Assembly: GCA_028285405.1 (NCBI GenBank)
Contig: JANQPH010000044.1
Coordinates: 124,001 to 188,000 of the forward strand
Length of the DNA stretch: 64,000 nucleotides
Reading direction: 5' to 3'
Source: Thermoleophilia bacterium
Lineage (GTDB): Bacteria; Actinomycetota; Thermoleophilia; Miltoncostaeales; Miltoncostaeaceae
Shown here one piece after another: positions 25,555 to 36,703 of this stretch (the stretch's first letter is position 1; every line of letters begins with the position of its first letter). A program made the position numbers and the translations under genes. The notes beneath the pieces are model-generated. The model worked only from the letters and a program-made list of their open reading frames with translations. It was not told the origin of the DNA and made no database searches.

Positions 25555-27050
25555 TGACCACCCGCCAGCGGTCCGAGGAGGTCGAGCGCGAGCGGCACGC
25601 CCGTGGCGACTCGCGGTCCCTGCCGTTCCTCGCCGGTCCGGCCGGCGCGGCGGCGATCCGGCGCGTGATCTCGGTCGGGACCCTGCTGCTCATCGACGTC
25701 ACGGCGATCTTCCTCGGGATCTACGTCGCGCTCGCCCTGAAGCTGGTCCTACTCGGACAGCCGATCGACTCGGGGGCGATCTGGGCCGTCGAGCAGAAGG
25801 CGCTTCCGCTGGCGGCGCTGACGCTGGTGCTGCTCTTCTGGCGGAACCGGCTCTACGAGAGTCGCGAGAAGCGGGGCTCCTCTGCGCGCATCCTCAGCTC
25901 GGTCTTCCTCGGCACGCTCATCGTGCTCGCGGTCGTGCTGATCGGGGGGTGGCGCTTCGACACCTATTACATCTTCTACGCGTCGGCGTTCTTCGTCGCG
26001 GTGTTCGTGCTGACGCTTCGGGCCAGCTACGACAGCATCACCGCGGTCATCCTGGACGCGCTGCACTTTGAGCGGCGGGCGCTGCTCGTCGGGGCTCCCG
26101 AGCTGGTGGGACCCGTGGAGGAGAGCCTCCAGCGCACCTCGAGCTCTCGCGGGGTTCCGTACCGCGTCGTGGGTCGCCAGGAGCTCGTGGGCGGGATGTC
26201 GAGCCCGCTGGCGACCGGTCCGGCGGCCGGCCTTCGGCGTGCGCTCGATCCCTCGAACGTGGACGAGGTGATCCTGACCGGATCGACGAGCAAGTCGGCC
26301 CCGGTGCTCGAGCTGCTGGAGGAGTGCGAGCGGCGGGGGATCCCGGTTCGCCTGGCGCCCACCACCGCCGAGCTCCTCACCCACTCACTCCGGGCCGTGC
26401 CGGCGCCCGGGCTGCCGCTCTTCGAGCTGCACGCACCGACGCTCCGGGGCGCGGCGTTCCTGGCCAAGCGGGCGTTCGATCTGGTCGTCGGCGCGATCCT
26501 GCTGGTGATCGCCGCTCCGATCCTGGCGATCGCGGCGATCGCGATCCGGATCGAGGGCAAGGGCGGGCTGATCTACCGGAGCACGCGCGTCGGGGTCAAC
26601 GAGCGCGAGTTCAACTGCCTGAAGCTGCGCACGATGGAGGTCGGCGCCGATGCGTCTCAGGCCGAGCTCGAGGATCAGAACGAGGCGGCGGGGCCGCTGT
26701 TCAAGATCCGCCAGGACCCTCGCGTGACCCGCGTGGGCGCGGTGCTCCGGCGGTTCTCGATCGACGAGCTGCCGCAGCTCTGGAACGTGCTTCGCGGCGA
26801 GATGTCCCTGGTCGGCCCGCGACCGCTTCCGACGCGCGACTACGAGCGCCTGTCGGCGGTCCACAAGGAGCGGTACAAGGTCCTGCCCGGGATGACGGGC
26901 CTCTGGCAGGTCAGTGGCCGGTCCGAGCTCTCGTACGACGAGCTCGTTCGGCTCGACTTCTACTACATCGAGTCGTGGTCGATCTGGCTCGACTTGACGA
27001 TCCTGGCGCGTACCATCCCAGTCGTCCTCTCTCGACGGGGTGCGTACTGA
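25551..27050 (+). CDS. Initiating polyprenyl-phosphate glycosylphosphotransferase (WcaJ/WbaP-type)
   Basis: Starts a lipid-linked glycan by moving sugar-1-phosphate from a nucleotide sugar to undecaprenyl phosphate. 499 residues: four N-terminal helices (about 40-160), a Rossmann-like CoA_binding_3 domain, a fifth helix ([20 protein letters not shown]) and the catalytic domain with [49 protein letters not shown] and [15 protein letters not shown] at 25551 overlaps the previous stop; ATG at 25554 is an alternative. It marks this area as a lipid-linked polysaccharide pathway. Confidence 0.9.
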   Translation: MMTTRQRSEEVERERHARGDSRSLPFLAGPAGAAAIRRVISVGTLLLIDVTAIFLGIYVALALKLVLLGQPIDSGAIWAVEQKALPLAALTLVLLFWRNRLYESREKRGSSARILSSVFLGTLIVLAVVLIGGWRFDTYYIFYASAFFVAVFVLTLRASYDSITAVILDALHFERRALLVGAPELVGPVEESLQRTSSSRGVPYRVVGRQELVGGMSSPLATGPAAGLRRALDPSNVDEVILTGSTSKSAPVLELLEECERRGIPVRLAPTTAELLTHSLRAVPAPGLPLFELHAPTLRGAAFLAKRAFDLVVGAILLVIAAPILAIAAIAIRIEGKGGLIYRSTRVGVNEREFNCLKLRTMEVGADASQAELEDQNEAAGPLFKIRQDPRVTRVGAVLRRFSIDELPQLWNVLRGEMSLVGPRPLPTRDYERLSAVHKERYKVLPGMTGLWQVSGRSELSYDELVRLDFYYIESWSIWLDLTILARTIPVVLSRRGAY

Positions 27051-27331
27051 CAGCCGATCTGGATCCGGACGAGCTCCTGATGGAGCTGCGTCGTGCAGGC
27101 GGGGAGGCTCCACTGGAGCCGCTGGCGCTCGGTGAGCCGCCCGCATCGGAGCGGCCGTGGCCGCTCGGCGAGGTCGTGGGCTTCACGCGACACACGATCC
27201 TGCGCCTGCTCGCACCGACGTTCGCCGATCTGCTCGGGCAGCTGGAGCGCGATCGTCATCGGCTCGCGACCCGGGTCATCGATCTCGAGCGTCGGGTCGG
27301 CCAGCTGGAGCGGCGCGACCGCGAGTCGTGA
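27047..27331 (+). CDS. Small hypothetical protein coupled to the glycosylphosphotransferase
   Basis: 94 residues if it begins at CTG 27047, which overlaps the previous TGA (aCTGA); ATG 27080 is the first ordinary start and would give 83 residues. Protein-like sequence ([20 protein letters not shown]) begins at the CTG. The tail from FADLLGQLERDRHRLATRVI on is a probable coiled coil. Possibly a small partner of the transferase or the following GT4 enzyme. Family unknown. Confidence 0.5.
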   Translation: MTADLDPDELLMELRRAGGEAPLEPLALGEPPASERPWPLGEVVGFTRHTILRLLAPTFADLLGQLERDRHRLATRVIDLERRVGQLERRDRES

Positions 27332-27354
27332 CAGCCGGACCGGCGCGGACCTAG

Positions 27355-28596
27355 GTGCGCGTCTGCTTCGTCGTTCAGCGCTACGGCGCTGACGTTGCCG
27401 GTGGTGCCGAGGCGTTGTGTCGCCGAACGGCGCAGGTGCTGGCGGCGTCGGGCGACCAGGTCCGCGTCCACACGACGACTGCCCGGGACTACCTGACCTG
27501 GGCACCGCACTACGAGCCCGGGGTCGAGCTGGACGGTGCCGTCGAGGTCGTCCGCCACGCGGTCGAGCCTCCGAACCCCGGCTTCGCCGCGGCCGCGGTG
27601 CGCCGGCTCGGAATCGATCCGACCAACATCGGGCTGGAGAACGCGTGGGCGAAGGCCCAGGGGCCCGTCTCGCCCGGGCTGCTCCGCGCGCTGCGGGACG
27701 AGCGCGGCGAGCACGAGGCGATTGCGTTCTGGACCTATCTCTACGCCACCTCGCAGATGGGCCTTCCGATCGTTCGCGATCGGTCGGTGCTCGTCCCGCT
27801 CGCGCACCCCGAGCCGATGCTGCGGTTCCCGCTCACGCGGGCGCTCGTGCGCGCCGCGCGCAGGATCGCGTACATGACGCCGGAGGAGGCGCAGCTCGTC
27901 GACGACCTGCACGGGCCGACCGTCGGAGAGGTCGTCGGCGCCGGGGTGGACCCCCCGCTGATCGGTGATGCGGGCCGCGCTCGGCGCCGCCAGCCGCTCC
28001 CCCGACGGTTCGCGCTCTACCTCGGTCGGGTCGACTCCTCGAAGGGGCTCCCGCAGCTGATCCGGGTCCACCGCCGGTACCGGCGAGGCGGGGGCCGCCT
28101 CGGGCTGGTGCTCGCCGGGCGGCGGGCCGGCCGGATGCGGCTGCCGGGGTGGGCCGTCACGACCGGATTCCTCTCGGACCAGGAGCGCGCCGACCTGCTG
28201 GCGGCCGCCGACGTCGTGGTGCTGCCGTCGCAGTACGAGAGCCTGTCCCTGGTCGCGCTCGAGGCCTGGGCGTCCGGTACGCCGACGCTCGCGAACGCGC
28301 GCAGCCAGGTGCTCGCCGGCCAGACCGCCCGCTCGGGAGGGGGGCTCCTCTACGACAGCGAGCGCTACGCGCGCCAGCTCGCCCGCCTGGCCGGCGACCA
28401 GGACCTGCGGAAGATGCTGATCACCCGCGGGCGCGAGTTCACCGACGGGCTCAGCTGGGACGAGGTCGCCCGCAGCTGGCGGCGCCTGCTCGCGGGGGTG
28501 CGTCAGCCGGTCGGGCCCGAGTCCTCGATCAGCTCGGTGGCGAGCATGTCCATCAGCAGCCCGTCTCGCCAGGTGCCCTCGGGCGCCCGCTCGTAG
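27355..28596 (+). CDS. GT4 glycosyltransferase
   Basis: 413 residues from GTG. CFVVQRYGADVAGGAEALCR is the N-terminal glycine-rich loop of GT4 enzymes, RFALYLGRVDSSKGLPQLI the donor-domain strand, and LPSQYESLSLVALEAWASGT replaces the usual EGFG with ESLS but keeps both Glu. The last 32 residues run into the oppositely oriented acetyltransferase gene (94-base overlap) and look like antisense read-through. Likely adds a sugar to the lipid-linked glycan begun by the upstream transferase. Confidence 0.82.
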   Translation: MRVCFVVQRYGADVAGGAEALCRRTAQVLAASGDQVRVHTTTARDYLTWAPHYEPGVELDGAVEVVRHAVEPPNPGFAAAAVRRLGIDPTNIGLENAWAKAQGPVSPGLLRALRDERGEHEAIAFWTYLYATSQMGLPIVRDRSVLVPLAHPEPMLRFPLTRALVRAARRIAYMTPEEAQLVDDLHGPTVGEVVGAGVDPPLIGDAGRARRRQPLPRRFALYLGRVDSSKGLPQLIRVHRRYRRGGGRLGLVLAGRRAGRMRLPGWAVTTGFLSDQERADLLAAADVVVLPSQYESLSLVALEAWASGTPTLANARSQVLAGQTARSGGGLLYDSERYARQLARLAGDQDLRKMLITRGREFTDGLSWDEVARSWRRLLAGVRQPVGPESSISSVASMSISSPSRQVPSGARS

Positions 28597-29042
28597 GCCC
28601 GCATGATCCCGACTGGGCGAAAGCCGATTCGCTCGTAGGTCGCGATCGCGCGGGCGTTCGCCGCCGCGGGGTCGATCGTCAGCCGGTGGTGTCCGCGCTC
28701 GTCGAACAGGTGGCGTGCCATCGCCACGAGGGCTCTGCGCCCGATTCCCTGCCCGTGAAAGCGCTCCGACACCGCGACGTCCATGCCGGCGCTTCGGTAG
28801 GCCGCCTCGGCCACCTCGTGGAACATCAGGAGCCCCGCCGACTCGCCGTCCACCTCGATCACGTACGTCGGGGCCTTGGGGTGCATGAACTCCTCGAGCG
28901 GAGTTCCCTCGAGCGGCCACCATGGCGCGGTCTCGGGCTCGTCGGTGATGGCCACGAGGGTCTCGAGATCGGCCTCGGTGGCCAGGCGAAGGCGCAGTCC
29001 GTCGCCGTCGATCGTCGCGGGTGGGGGAGGCTCGATCGGCAC
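28503..29042 (-). CDS. GNAT-family N-acetyltransferase
   Basis: 179 residues. LRLRLATEADLETLVAITDE opens the fold; FHGQGIGRRALVAMARHLF is the acetyl-CoA binding motif A, and NARAIATYERIGFRPVGIMR is the motif B end typical of RimJ/RimL and AAC(6')-Ib-like acetyltransferases. Substrate may be a protein N-terminus, polyamine or aminoglycoside; sequence alone does not decide. It converges on the glycosyltransferase gene with a 94-base overlap. Confidence 0.82.
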   Translation of the reverse strand: MPIEPPPPATIDGDGLRLRLATEADLETLVAITDEPETAPWWPLEGTPLEEFMHPKAPTYVIEVDGESAGLLMFHEVAEAAYRSAGMDVAVSERFHGQGIGRRALVAMARHLFDERGHHRLTIDPAAANARAIATYERIGFRPVGIMRAYERAPEGTWRDGLLMDMLATELIEDSGPTG

Positions 29043-29129
29043 CGAGCCGAGGATGGCAGCTGAGGCGCGCGCCGCCTGTAACTCACGCGGCCGGCGGGAT
29101 CCACGTCGCGCCGGGGCCGCTCCGGCGCC

Positions 29130-29843
29130 TCAGAAGCGCTGCTGGTCGGGCGGAGCAGTGGGGGCGGCGGTGCTCGGCGGCGGCGGCGTACGGCCCCGGC
29201 GAGCGCCGAACACGATCAGGACGATGCCCGCGACGAGGAAGATCACCCCGACGACGAGCGCACCGATGCCGAGGGGTGTGAGGAACGACAGGCGCACCCC
29301 GACCGATGCATCGACCGCGACCGGGCGCGTGCCGTCGCTGTTCAGGATCGCGACCGAGAAGTTGCCCTCGTCGATGTCCCACTCCACGACCTGCGCTCCG
29401 CGGCCCTCGGCGGAGGCGACCCAGAAGTCCTGGTTGCCTGGCGGGGCCGGCCTGCGCGAGCCCCGCACCGGCGCGTAGAGCACGTCGAAGTCGGGGTAGT
29501 CGATCTCGGAGACCACGTCGTGCCCGACCCCGTCTAGGTAGGTCGCCAGCGAGTTGAGCGGCGCGACGCCGACGAAGATCGACCGGTCCGGATCGGCCGA
29601 CTCGGCCGTGATCTTGAGCGTCAGCCGATCCTCGGCGAAGAGCCAGCTGGGCCCATCAGCCGAGATGTCCTCCGACACGAGGGCGTTGCGGGGGCCCTCG
29701 AGTCGCTGGGTGTTGCTCTCGAGGAAGCCGTCGTCGGCGAGCGAGCTCGCGATCAGCGCCGAGACGCCGACGGCGATCACGAAGAGGCCGACCAGGGTCC
29801 CGAGCGACCCGAGGACCAAGAAGAGGATCCGTCGCCCGCTCAC
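29130..29843 (-). CDS. Hypothetical membrane protein with two helices
   Basis: 237 residues from GTG 29843, with GGGGGG 6 bases ahead; TTG 29849 is an alternative. One N-terminal membrane helix (ILFLVLGSLGTLVGLFVIAV), an extracytoplasmic beta-rich domain of about 140 residues (DRSIFVGVAPLNSLATYLDG, VDASVGVRLS) and a second helix (GIGALVVGVIFLVAGIVLIV), then a Pro-rich cytoplasmic tail. No family recognised. Confidence 0.65.
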   Translation of the reverse strand: MSGRRILFLVLGSLGTLVGLFVIAVGVSALIASSLADDGFLESNTQRLEGPRNALVSEDISADGPSWLFAEDRLTLKITAESADPDRSIFVGVAPLNSLATYLDGVGHDVVSEIDYPDFDVLYAPVRGSRRPAPPGNQDFWVASAEGRGAQVVEWDIDEGNFSVAILNSDGTRPVAVDASVGVRLSFLTPLGIGALVVGVIFLVAGIVLIVFGARRGRTPPPPSTAAPTAPPDQQRF

Positions 29844-29880
29844 TCCCAACCCCCCGTCGACTGGCTCGGCAGCCTAGCGG

Positions 29881-31134
29881 TCAGGGGGCGTCGACCACGC
29901 CCGCGTCGGCATCGGCCTTCGGCTCGGACTTGCGCTCCTCGTCGTCCAGCAGTCCCAGTACCCGGGCCAGGATCGGGGTGACGAGCCCGTAGAAGGTCAC
30001 CGTGGTCACGATCACGACGAACGTGACCGGCACGATCTGCGACACGCCGTTCAGGTCGGTCTCGCGCAGGCTGATCGCGGCGATCGAGGCGACCGAGGCG
30101 GCGATGATGCCTCGCGGGGCGAGTCCCGCGACGAACGCCCGCTCGCGGTAGGTCAGCGTGGTGCGCACCGTCGACAGGAACGTCGCCAGCGGGCGGACGG
30201 CGAAGATCAGGATCGCCGAGAGCAGCAGCCCCTCGGGTGCCGCACCGACGAGGCCGGACGGCGTGATCCGCGCGCTCAGGATGATGAAGAGCACGCCGAT
30301 CAGCATCTTCCCGACGATCTGCTTGAAGTCGTGGATGTGGGTGGTCTCGACGACGGTCTGGTTGGCCAGGATTACCCCCATCACCGTGGCCGACACGAAG
30401 CCCGAGTCCTCTCGCAGCAGCTCGCCGAGGGCGAAGGCGCCGAGCACGAGCGCAAGCGTCGTCAGCACGTCGAGGTGCTTGCCGAGGTTCCCCCACTTCA
30501 GGACCGCGATGAGCGCGGCGGCGAGGACGACACCGACGACGCCGCCCCAGGCGACGCTCGAGACGAAGGTCCAGACCCCCTCCAGGTTGGTGAACGACTC
30601 ACCGTTGGCGACCGCGTGCAGCACCAGGACGCCGAGGATCGCCCCGATCGGGTCGACCAGGATTCCCTCCCATCGCAGGGTCGACGCCGCGCGGCCCTTC
30701 AGCCCGATGAACTCGAGCATCGGGGTCACGACCGTCGGACCGGTGACGACGAGGATCGCGCCCATCAGCACCGCGATCTGGCTGTCGACCCCGACGATCG
30801 GCCCGATCACGGCCGCCCCCGCGAGCCATGTGATGGCGACGCCGCCCGTGAGGAGTCGGCGCACGGGTCTGTGCACGCCGCCGCGCAGCTCGTCGAAGCG
30901 CAGGCTCATGCCGCCCTCGAACAGGATCACCGCGACGGCGATCGAGATGAACGGAAACAGGAGGTCCCCGAGCACCGCGTCCGGATCGAGGCCCCAGGAG
31001 GGAACGCCCGACGCGAAGCCGACGGCGAGCAGCACGAGGATCTGCGGTACGCCCACCTTGTCGGCGATGACCTCGCAGCCGATCGCGAGGACGACGATCA
31101 CGACGAGCGCGACGATGATCTCCAGCTGGCTCAC
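29881..31134 (-). CDS. Cation:proton antiporter (CPA1/NhaP-like)
   Basis: 417 residues, about 12 membrane helices. Swaps Na+ or K+ for H+. VTGPTVVTPML and RWEGILVDPIGAILGVL hold the conserved GPT and E-x-x-x-x-DP motifs of the ion site; LAPRGIIAASVASI is the typical late helix. It ends with a charged tail and lacks the TrkA-type C-terminal domain of longer relatives. GTG start overlaps no neighbour. Likely pH or salt homeostasis. Confidence 0.88.
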   Translation of the reverse strand: MSQLEIIVALVVIVVLAIGCEVIADKVGVPQILVLLAVGFASGVPSWGLDPDAVLGDLLFPFISIAVAVILFEGGMSLRFDELRGGVHRPVRRLLTGGVAITWLAGAAVIGPIVGVDSQIAVLMGAILVVTGPTVVTPMLEFIGLKGRAASTLRWEGILVDPIGAILGVLVLHAVANGESFTNLEGVWTFVSSVAWGGVVGVVLAAALIAVLKWGNLGKHLDVLTTLALVLGAFALGELLREDSGFVSATVMGVILANQTVVETTHIHDFKQIVGKMLIGVLFIILSARITPSGLVGAAPEGLLLSAILIFAVRPLATFLSTVRTTLTYRERAFVAGLAPRGIIAASVASIAAISLRETDLNGVSQIVPVTFVVIVTTVTFYGLVTPILARVLGLLDDEERKSEPKADADAGVVDAP

Positions 31135-31281
31135 CGGGTCGTTGCGGGGTCGATCACGAGCCCGGGGGCACCGGGGGCGGCGAGCTGCAGGGGCGCTCCA
31201 TCACTCGACGGCGAGGGTACTCCGCGACGTGGGCGCGTTGTGCGTGTCATGCCCGCCACACGACGGGTGGATGACGGCCGG

Positions 31282-31318
31282 CCGGCGGGCGATTCCCACG
31301 GAAGGCTTCGCCCGCCGG
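31282..31318 (-). terminator. Hairpin downstream of the acidic-protein gene
   Basis: CCGGCGGGCG (31282-31291) pairs perfectly with CGCCCGCCGG (31309-31318), with a 17-base loop. It lies 36 bases past the stop of the minus-strand gene ending at 31354. It lacks a T-run, so it may be a structural rather than an intrinsic terminator. Confidence 0.4.
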
Positions 31319-31353
31319 TCGCTCTCGTCAGCGGGGCTGCTGCCGGTCGCGCA

Positions 31354-31692
31354 CTACTCGTCGGTCGTCTCCGACGAGTGCTCGTGGTCGGCCTCGCCGT
31401 ATACCCCGGGATCCTCTTCCGCCTCCGGCGCGCCAGCGTCCTCGGAGATCCGCTCCCAGTCGTCGGCGTCCTCGTCGGTGGCGTTGTCGATCAGCTGCGC
31501 CTCGGCCTGCTCGAAGCCCTCGGCGACACCGCCGCCGGCCTCGATCACGGCTTGGAATGCCGGATCGGCGACCTCGCCGGACGTTCCGTCCACGCTCTCG
31601 AACGCCTCGTCCTCGAGGATCTCGCCCGCCTCGACATCGATGTCCTCACGCTCGGGCTCGTTCGGCCAAGGTCTCGGAGGGTTCGGTGGCAT
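31354..31692 (-). CDS. Small acidic hypothetical protein
   Basis: 112 residues, strongly acidic (Asp/Glu-rich, e.g. DIDVEAGEILEDEAFESVDG) and Pro-rich at its N-terminus. Probably disordered and soluble. No family recognised; composition fits a stress or binding protein but proves nothing. Start ATG preceded by GAGGAG. Confidence 0.55.
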   Translation of the reverse strand: MPPNPPRPWPNEPEREDIDVEAGEILEDEAFESVDGTSGEVADPAFQAVIEAGGGVAEGFEQAEAQLIDNATDEDADDWERISEDAGAPEAEEDPGVYGEADHEHSSETTDE

Positions 31693-31820
31693 GGCTCCTC
31701 CTCGTCTCGTCGGCCAGCCCTGTGGCTGGGCTCTTCGCGTGTGACCTCAGCGTACTCCGCACGGGGTCGGCGGTCGGTCTCTGGGGCCGGAGTGTTCGCA
31801 TCGGGTACGTCCCGCCCGCG

Positions 31821-32717
31821 TCACAGGGTCTGCTGCCAGCGGCGCATCGTCGCCCAGTAGAGGGTGGCCGCCGCCCACTCGCCGGCCGGCTCGACCTTGG
31901 CGGCGATCTGGGCGTCGGTCGGTCGGGTCCCCTCGAACCAGCGGTCGGCCGCGGCCGGGATCGTCGCCGAGTCGATCGCCAGGCCGACATCGAACCTGCC
32001 CGCGAGATAGGCGACGAACCGTGCCGTCGTCGGTCCGACACCGGGGACCGCCACGAGCCGTCGCATCAGCTCCTCGGGCGAGAGGCTCGGAACGTCGGCC
32101 TCGAGCGAGGCGATCTCGCCGTCTGCGGCCAGGCGCGACGCGCCGACGAGGTAGGGCGCTCGGTACCCGACCCGCGCGTGCTCGCGAAGCCCGTCCTCCC
32201 CGGCCTCGAGTAGCCGCTCCGGCTCGGGGAACGTGCCGTCCGGCTCCAGCTCGGCGATCCGGGTGATCATGTTGACCGCCTGCCGCCACGCGACGTTGGT
32301 CCCGCAGATCGCCTTGACCACGTCCTCCCACAGCGAGGCACCGGCCAGGAGTCGCCCGGCTCCGACCGTGCGCAGGTCGGCCGCGAGCGCTTCGTCGACC
32401 CGGGCGGCGGCTTCGTGGAAGCCGTCCAGGTCGACCCCGAGCTGGAGCATCCGCCGGACCCGTGCGACGACGATCCGGCGCTCGGCCGCAGAAAGCTCGT
32501 CTGGCGGGTGCACCCACACTCCGCGGCCCCCGCCGGTGATCCGGAGGTCGAGTGCCCGCGCGCCGATCCGCTCGCGTCGCTCGAGGACGCCGGCGTCCGG
32601 GTCCCAGGCGAACGGCGGCGTCTGGAACCAGCCGTGGCTGAAGACGACCCGCTCGAGGCGCATGGGCGACCCGACCGGCTGGAGCCGCAGCCGGCCTGGT
32701 CCGTCGCTGGCGCTCAT
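31821..32717 (-). CDS. DNA-3-methyladenine glycosylase II (AlkA/HhH-GPD family)
   Basis: Removes alkylated bases for base-excision repair. 298 residues. An N-terminal AlkA-type beta domain is followed by the HhH-GPD core: LLAGASLWEDVVKAICGTNV, the hairpin VPGVGPTTARFVAYL and the catalytic Asp in GLAIDSATI (position expected for the family's Asp). No iron-sulfur cluster Cys and no catalytic Lys, which argues against MutY/Nth types. It follows glnA on the same strand after repeat copy A. Confidence 0.8.
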   Translation of the reverse strand: MSASDGPGRLRLQPVGSPMRLERVVFSHGWFQTPPFAWDPDAGVLERRERIGARALDLRITGGGRGVWVHPPDELSAAERRIVVARVRRMLQLGVDLDGFHEAAARVDEALAADLRTVGAGRLLAGASLWEDVVKAICGTNVAWRQAVNMITRIAELEPDGTFPEPERLLEAGEDGLREHARVGYRAPYLVGASRLAADGEIASLEADVPSLSPEELMRRLVAVPGVGPTTARFVAYLAGRFDVGLAIDSATIPAAADRWFEGTRPTDAQIAAKVEPAGEWAAATLYWATMRRWQQTL

Positions 32718-32730
32718 TCGGGAATTGCCA

Positions 32731-32848
32731 GGGCGCTCACAGCGAGCAACCCGGACGGTCCGGGTCGTCCGGACCCGGCTGCGTCCTCTCGCGCCAACAG
32801 CTGCGATCGACCGGCGCGGGGCGCCGGTCGCTCTCGGTGGGCGCTCAC
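32731..32848 (-). repeat. Dispersed repeat, copy A
   Basis: About 118 bases between GTGAGCGCCCACCGAGAGC at its start (minus strand, touching the glnA stop codon) and a second GTGAGCGCCC at its end. It contains the hairpin CCGGCGC-ccc-GCGCCGG and GTCCGGACGACCCGGACC. Copy B at 63121-63241 has the same order of parts. It lies between glnA and the glycosylase gene. Confidence 0.75.
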
Positions 32849-34170
32849 TAGAGAATCGCCAGGTACTTCTCGATCTCGTACGGCGTGACCTGGACCCGGT
32901 ACTCCTCCCACTCGGCCCGCTTCAGGTCGACGAACCGGTTGTGGATGTGCTCGCCAAGGGTCTTCAGCAGCACCTCTGACGCGGCGCCGAGCTCGATCGC
33001 CTCGCCCAGGGTCGAGGGCAGCTCCTCGATCCCCATCCGCTTGCGCTCGACGGCCGTGACGTCGTAGAGGTTCCGCTCGATCGGGTCCGGCAGCTCGTAG
33101 CCCTTCTCGATGCCCTCGAGGCCGGCGTTCAGGAGGGCGGCGAAGGTCAGGTACGGGTTGCAGGCCGGGTCCGGGCAACGGAGCTCGGCCCGCGTCGCCT
33201 TCTCCTGGCCGGGGTGGTAGAGGGGCACGCGCACGAGCGCCGAGCGGTTGCGCCGGCTCCACGCGACGTAGGTCGGTGCCTCGTACCCCGGCACCAGGCG
33301 CTTGTACGAGTTGACCCACTGCGCGAAGACGCACGAGATCTCGCGCGCGTGGGCGAGCAGGCCGGCGATGAACTGCTTGCCGGTCTCGGACAGGAAGTAC
33401 TCGTCGTTGGGGTCGAAGAACGCGTTCTGGCTGCCGGTGAAGAGGCTCTGGTGCGTGTGCATGCCGCTGCCGTTCTCACCCTCGATCGGCTTCGGCATGA
33501 ACGTCGCGTAGACCCCGTGGCGGGCGGCGATCTCCTTGACGATGGTCCGGTAGGTCATGACGTTGTCGGCCATTCGCAGCCCGTCGGTGTACCGCATGTC
33601 GATCTCGTGCTGGGACGGGCCGACCTCGTGGTGGGAGTACTCGACGTGGATGCCCACCGCCTCGAGCGCGGTGACCGTGTCGCGGCGCAGGTCGCTCGCG
33701 GCGTCGAGGGTCGTCAGATCGAAGTAGCCACCGCGATCGAGCACCTCGGTCGCCGTGTCGTCCTTGAAGTAGAAGAACTCGAGCTCGGGGCCGAGGTAGT
33801 AGTGATCGAACCCCATGTCCTCGGCCCGCTTGAGGGCGCGCCGCATCACGTACCTGGGGTCGCCCTCGTACGGCTGGCGGTCGGGCGTGACGACGTCGCA
33901 GAACATCCGAGCGACCGCGTCCTGCTCGGGCCGGTAGGGAAGGACCGTGAACGTCGACGTGTCGGGCATGGCGATCATGTCCGACTCCTCGATCCGGTTG
34001 AACCCCGTGATCGACGAGCCATCGAAGCCCATCCCGCCGTCGAGGGCGTCCTCGACCTCGCCCTTGGTCACCGCAAAGCTCTTCAGCTGACCGAGGATGT
34101 CCGTGAACCAGAGCCGAACGAACTTGACGTTCTTCGCCTCGATCTCCGCCAGCACCTCTTCCCGCGTCAT
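32848..34170 (-). CDS. glnA: Glutamine synthetase type I
   Basis: Makes glutamine from glutamate, ammonia and ATP; dodecameric, cytosolic. 440 residues, the length of the GSI-alpha class without the 25-residue insertion. Landmarks are GFDGSSITGF, IEGENGSGMHTHQSLF, RNRSALVRVP and a region ERNLYDVTAVERKRMGIEEL, close to the Bacillus type and unlike the adenylylation site KNLYDLPPEE. So regulation by adenylylation is unlikely. Neighbouring glnN encodes an unrelated-class isozyme. A TAGATT -10 candidate lies upstream. Confidence 0.92.
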   Translation of the reverse strand: MTREEVLAEIEAKNVKFVRLWFTDILGQLKSFAVTKGEVEDALDGGMGFDGSSITGFNRIEESDMIAMPDTSTFTVLPYRPEQDAVARMFCDVVTPDRQPYEGDPRYVMRRALKRAEDMGFDHYYLGPELEFFYFKDDTATEVLDRGGYFDLTTLDAASDLRRDTVTALEAVGIHVEYSHHEVGPSQHEIDMRYTDGLRMADNVMTYRTIVKEIAARHGVYATFMPKPIEGENGSGMHTHQSLFTGSQNAFFDPNDEYFLSETGKQFIAGLLAHAREISCVFAQWVNSYKRLVPGYEAPTYVAWSRRNRSALVRVPLYHPGQEKATRAELRCPDPACNPYLTFAALLNAGLEGIEKGYELPDPIERNLYDVTAVERKRMGIEELPSTLGEAIELGAASEVLLKTLGEHIHNRFVDLKRAEWEEYRVQVTPYEIEKYLAIL

Positions 34171-34203
34171 CGACGCCCCCTTGTCGCTTCTGGCCCGAGG
34201 GTC

Positions 34204-34209
34204 AATCTA
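34204..34209 (-). promoter_or_regulatory. -10 element for glnA
   Basis: TAGATT on the minus strand (34209-34204), about 34 bases ahead of the glnA ATG at 34170, with GGGGG as ribosome site near it. The glnN terminator sits just upstream, so glnA has its own promoter. Confidence 0.4.
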
Positions 34210-34249
34210 CTGGCGCCCCTGACGCGGGCAATCGGGACACGAACGAAAA

Positions 34250-34277
34250 CGGCCCCCGGAGCGAGCTCCGGGGGCCG
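34250..34277 (-). terminator. Intrinsic terminator of glnN
   Basis: Perfect 13-base stem CGGCCCCCGGAGC / GCTCCGGGGGCCG with a tiny loop, followed on the minus strand by GTTTTCGTTCG. It lies 28 bases after the stop of the type III glutamine synthetase. The clearest terminator in the window. Confidence 0.85.
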
Positions 34278-34304
34278 TGGCACCTCTCCACGATGCCGAG
34301 GGGC

Positions 34305-36446
<2,142 letters not shown>

Positions 36447-36564
36447 CTGGCTTGGTGATCCTCCTGCGCCCGACCGGGGGCCGTGACACGGCGACGGACG
36501 TGGGGCGCGTTCGTTGGTGTTGCGGATTCCGGAACCCTTGTCGGTACGGGCTCCGCAGCGAGCC

Positions 36565-36570
36565 AGACTA
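36565..36570 (-). promoter_or_regulatory. Possible -10 element for glnN
   Basis: TAGTCT on the minus strand, 118 bases ahead of the glnN ATG, in the 257-base divergent gap. It would leave a long leader. No -35 or nitrogen-regulator site recognised. Confidence 0.25.
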
Positions 36571-36668
36571 TGGTCGCAGGTCACGATCGGCCTTGTTGAT
36601 GTGCACAAAGCACGGACCACCGGCCTTGGACGCAGGGACAAACATCGGCCCGTGACCCGCGTCGCGGC

Positions 36669-36697
36669 TTGACCACGATCCAATCGACCCCAATCCT
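36669..36697 (+). promoter_or_regulatory. Possible leaderless promoter of the PucR-type regulator
   Basis: TTGACC (36669-36674), 17-base spacer and AATCCT (36692-36697); transcription would start at the ATG at 36704. The -35 is good, the -10 poor. Confidence 0.3.
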
Positions 36698-36703
36698 CAC
36701 GAA

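Noticed and set aside
31354-31692. Acidic protein as an Asp/Glu-rich ubiquitin-like modifier
   Set aside because: No C-terminal Gly-Gly or Gln and no proteasome or ligase genes nearby.
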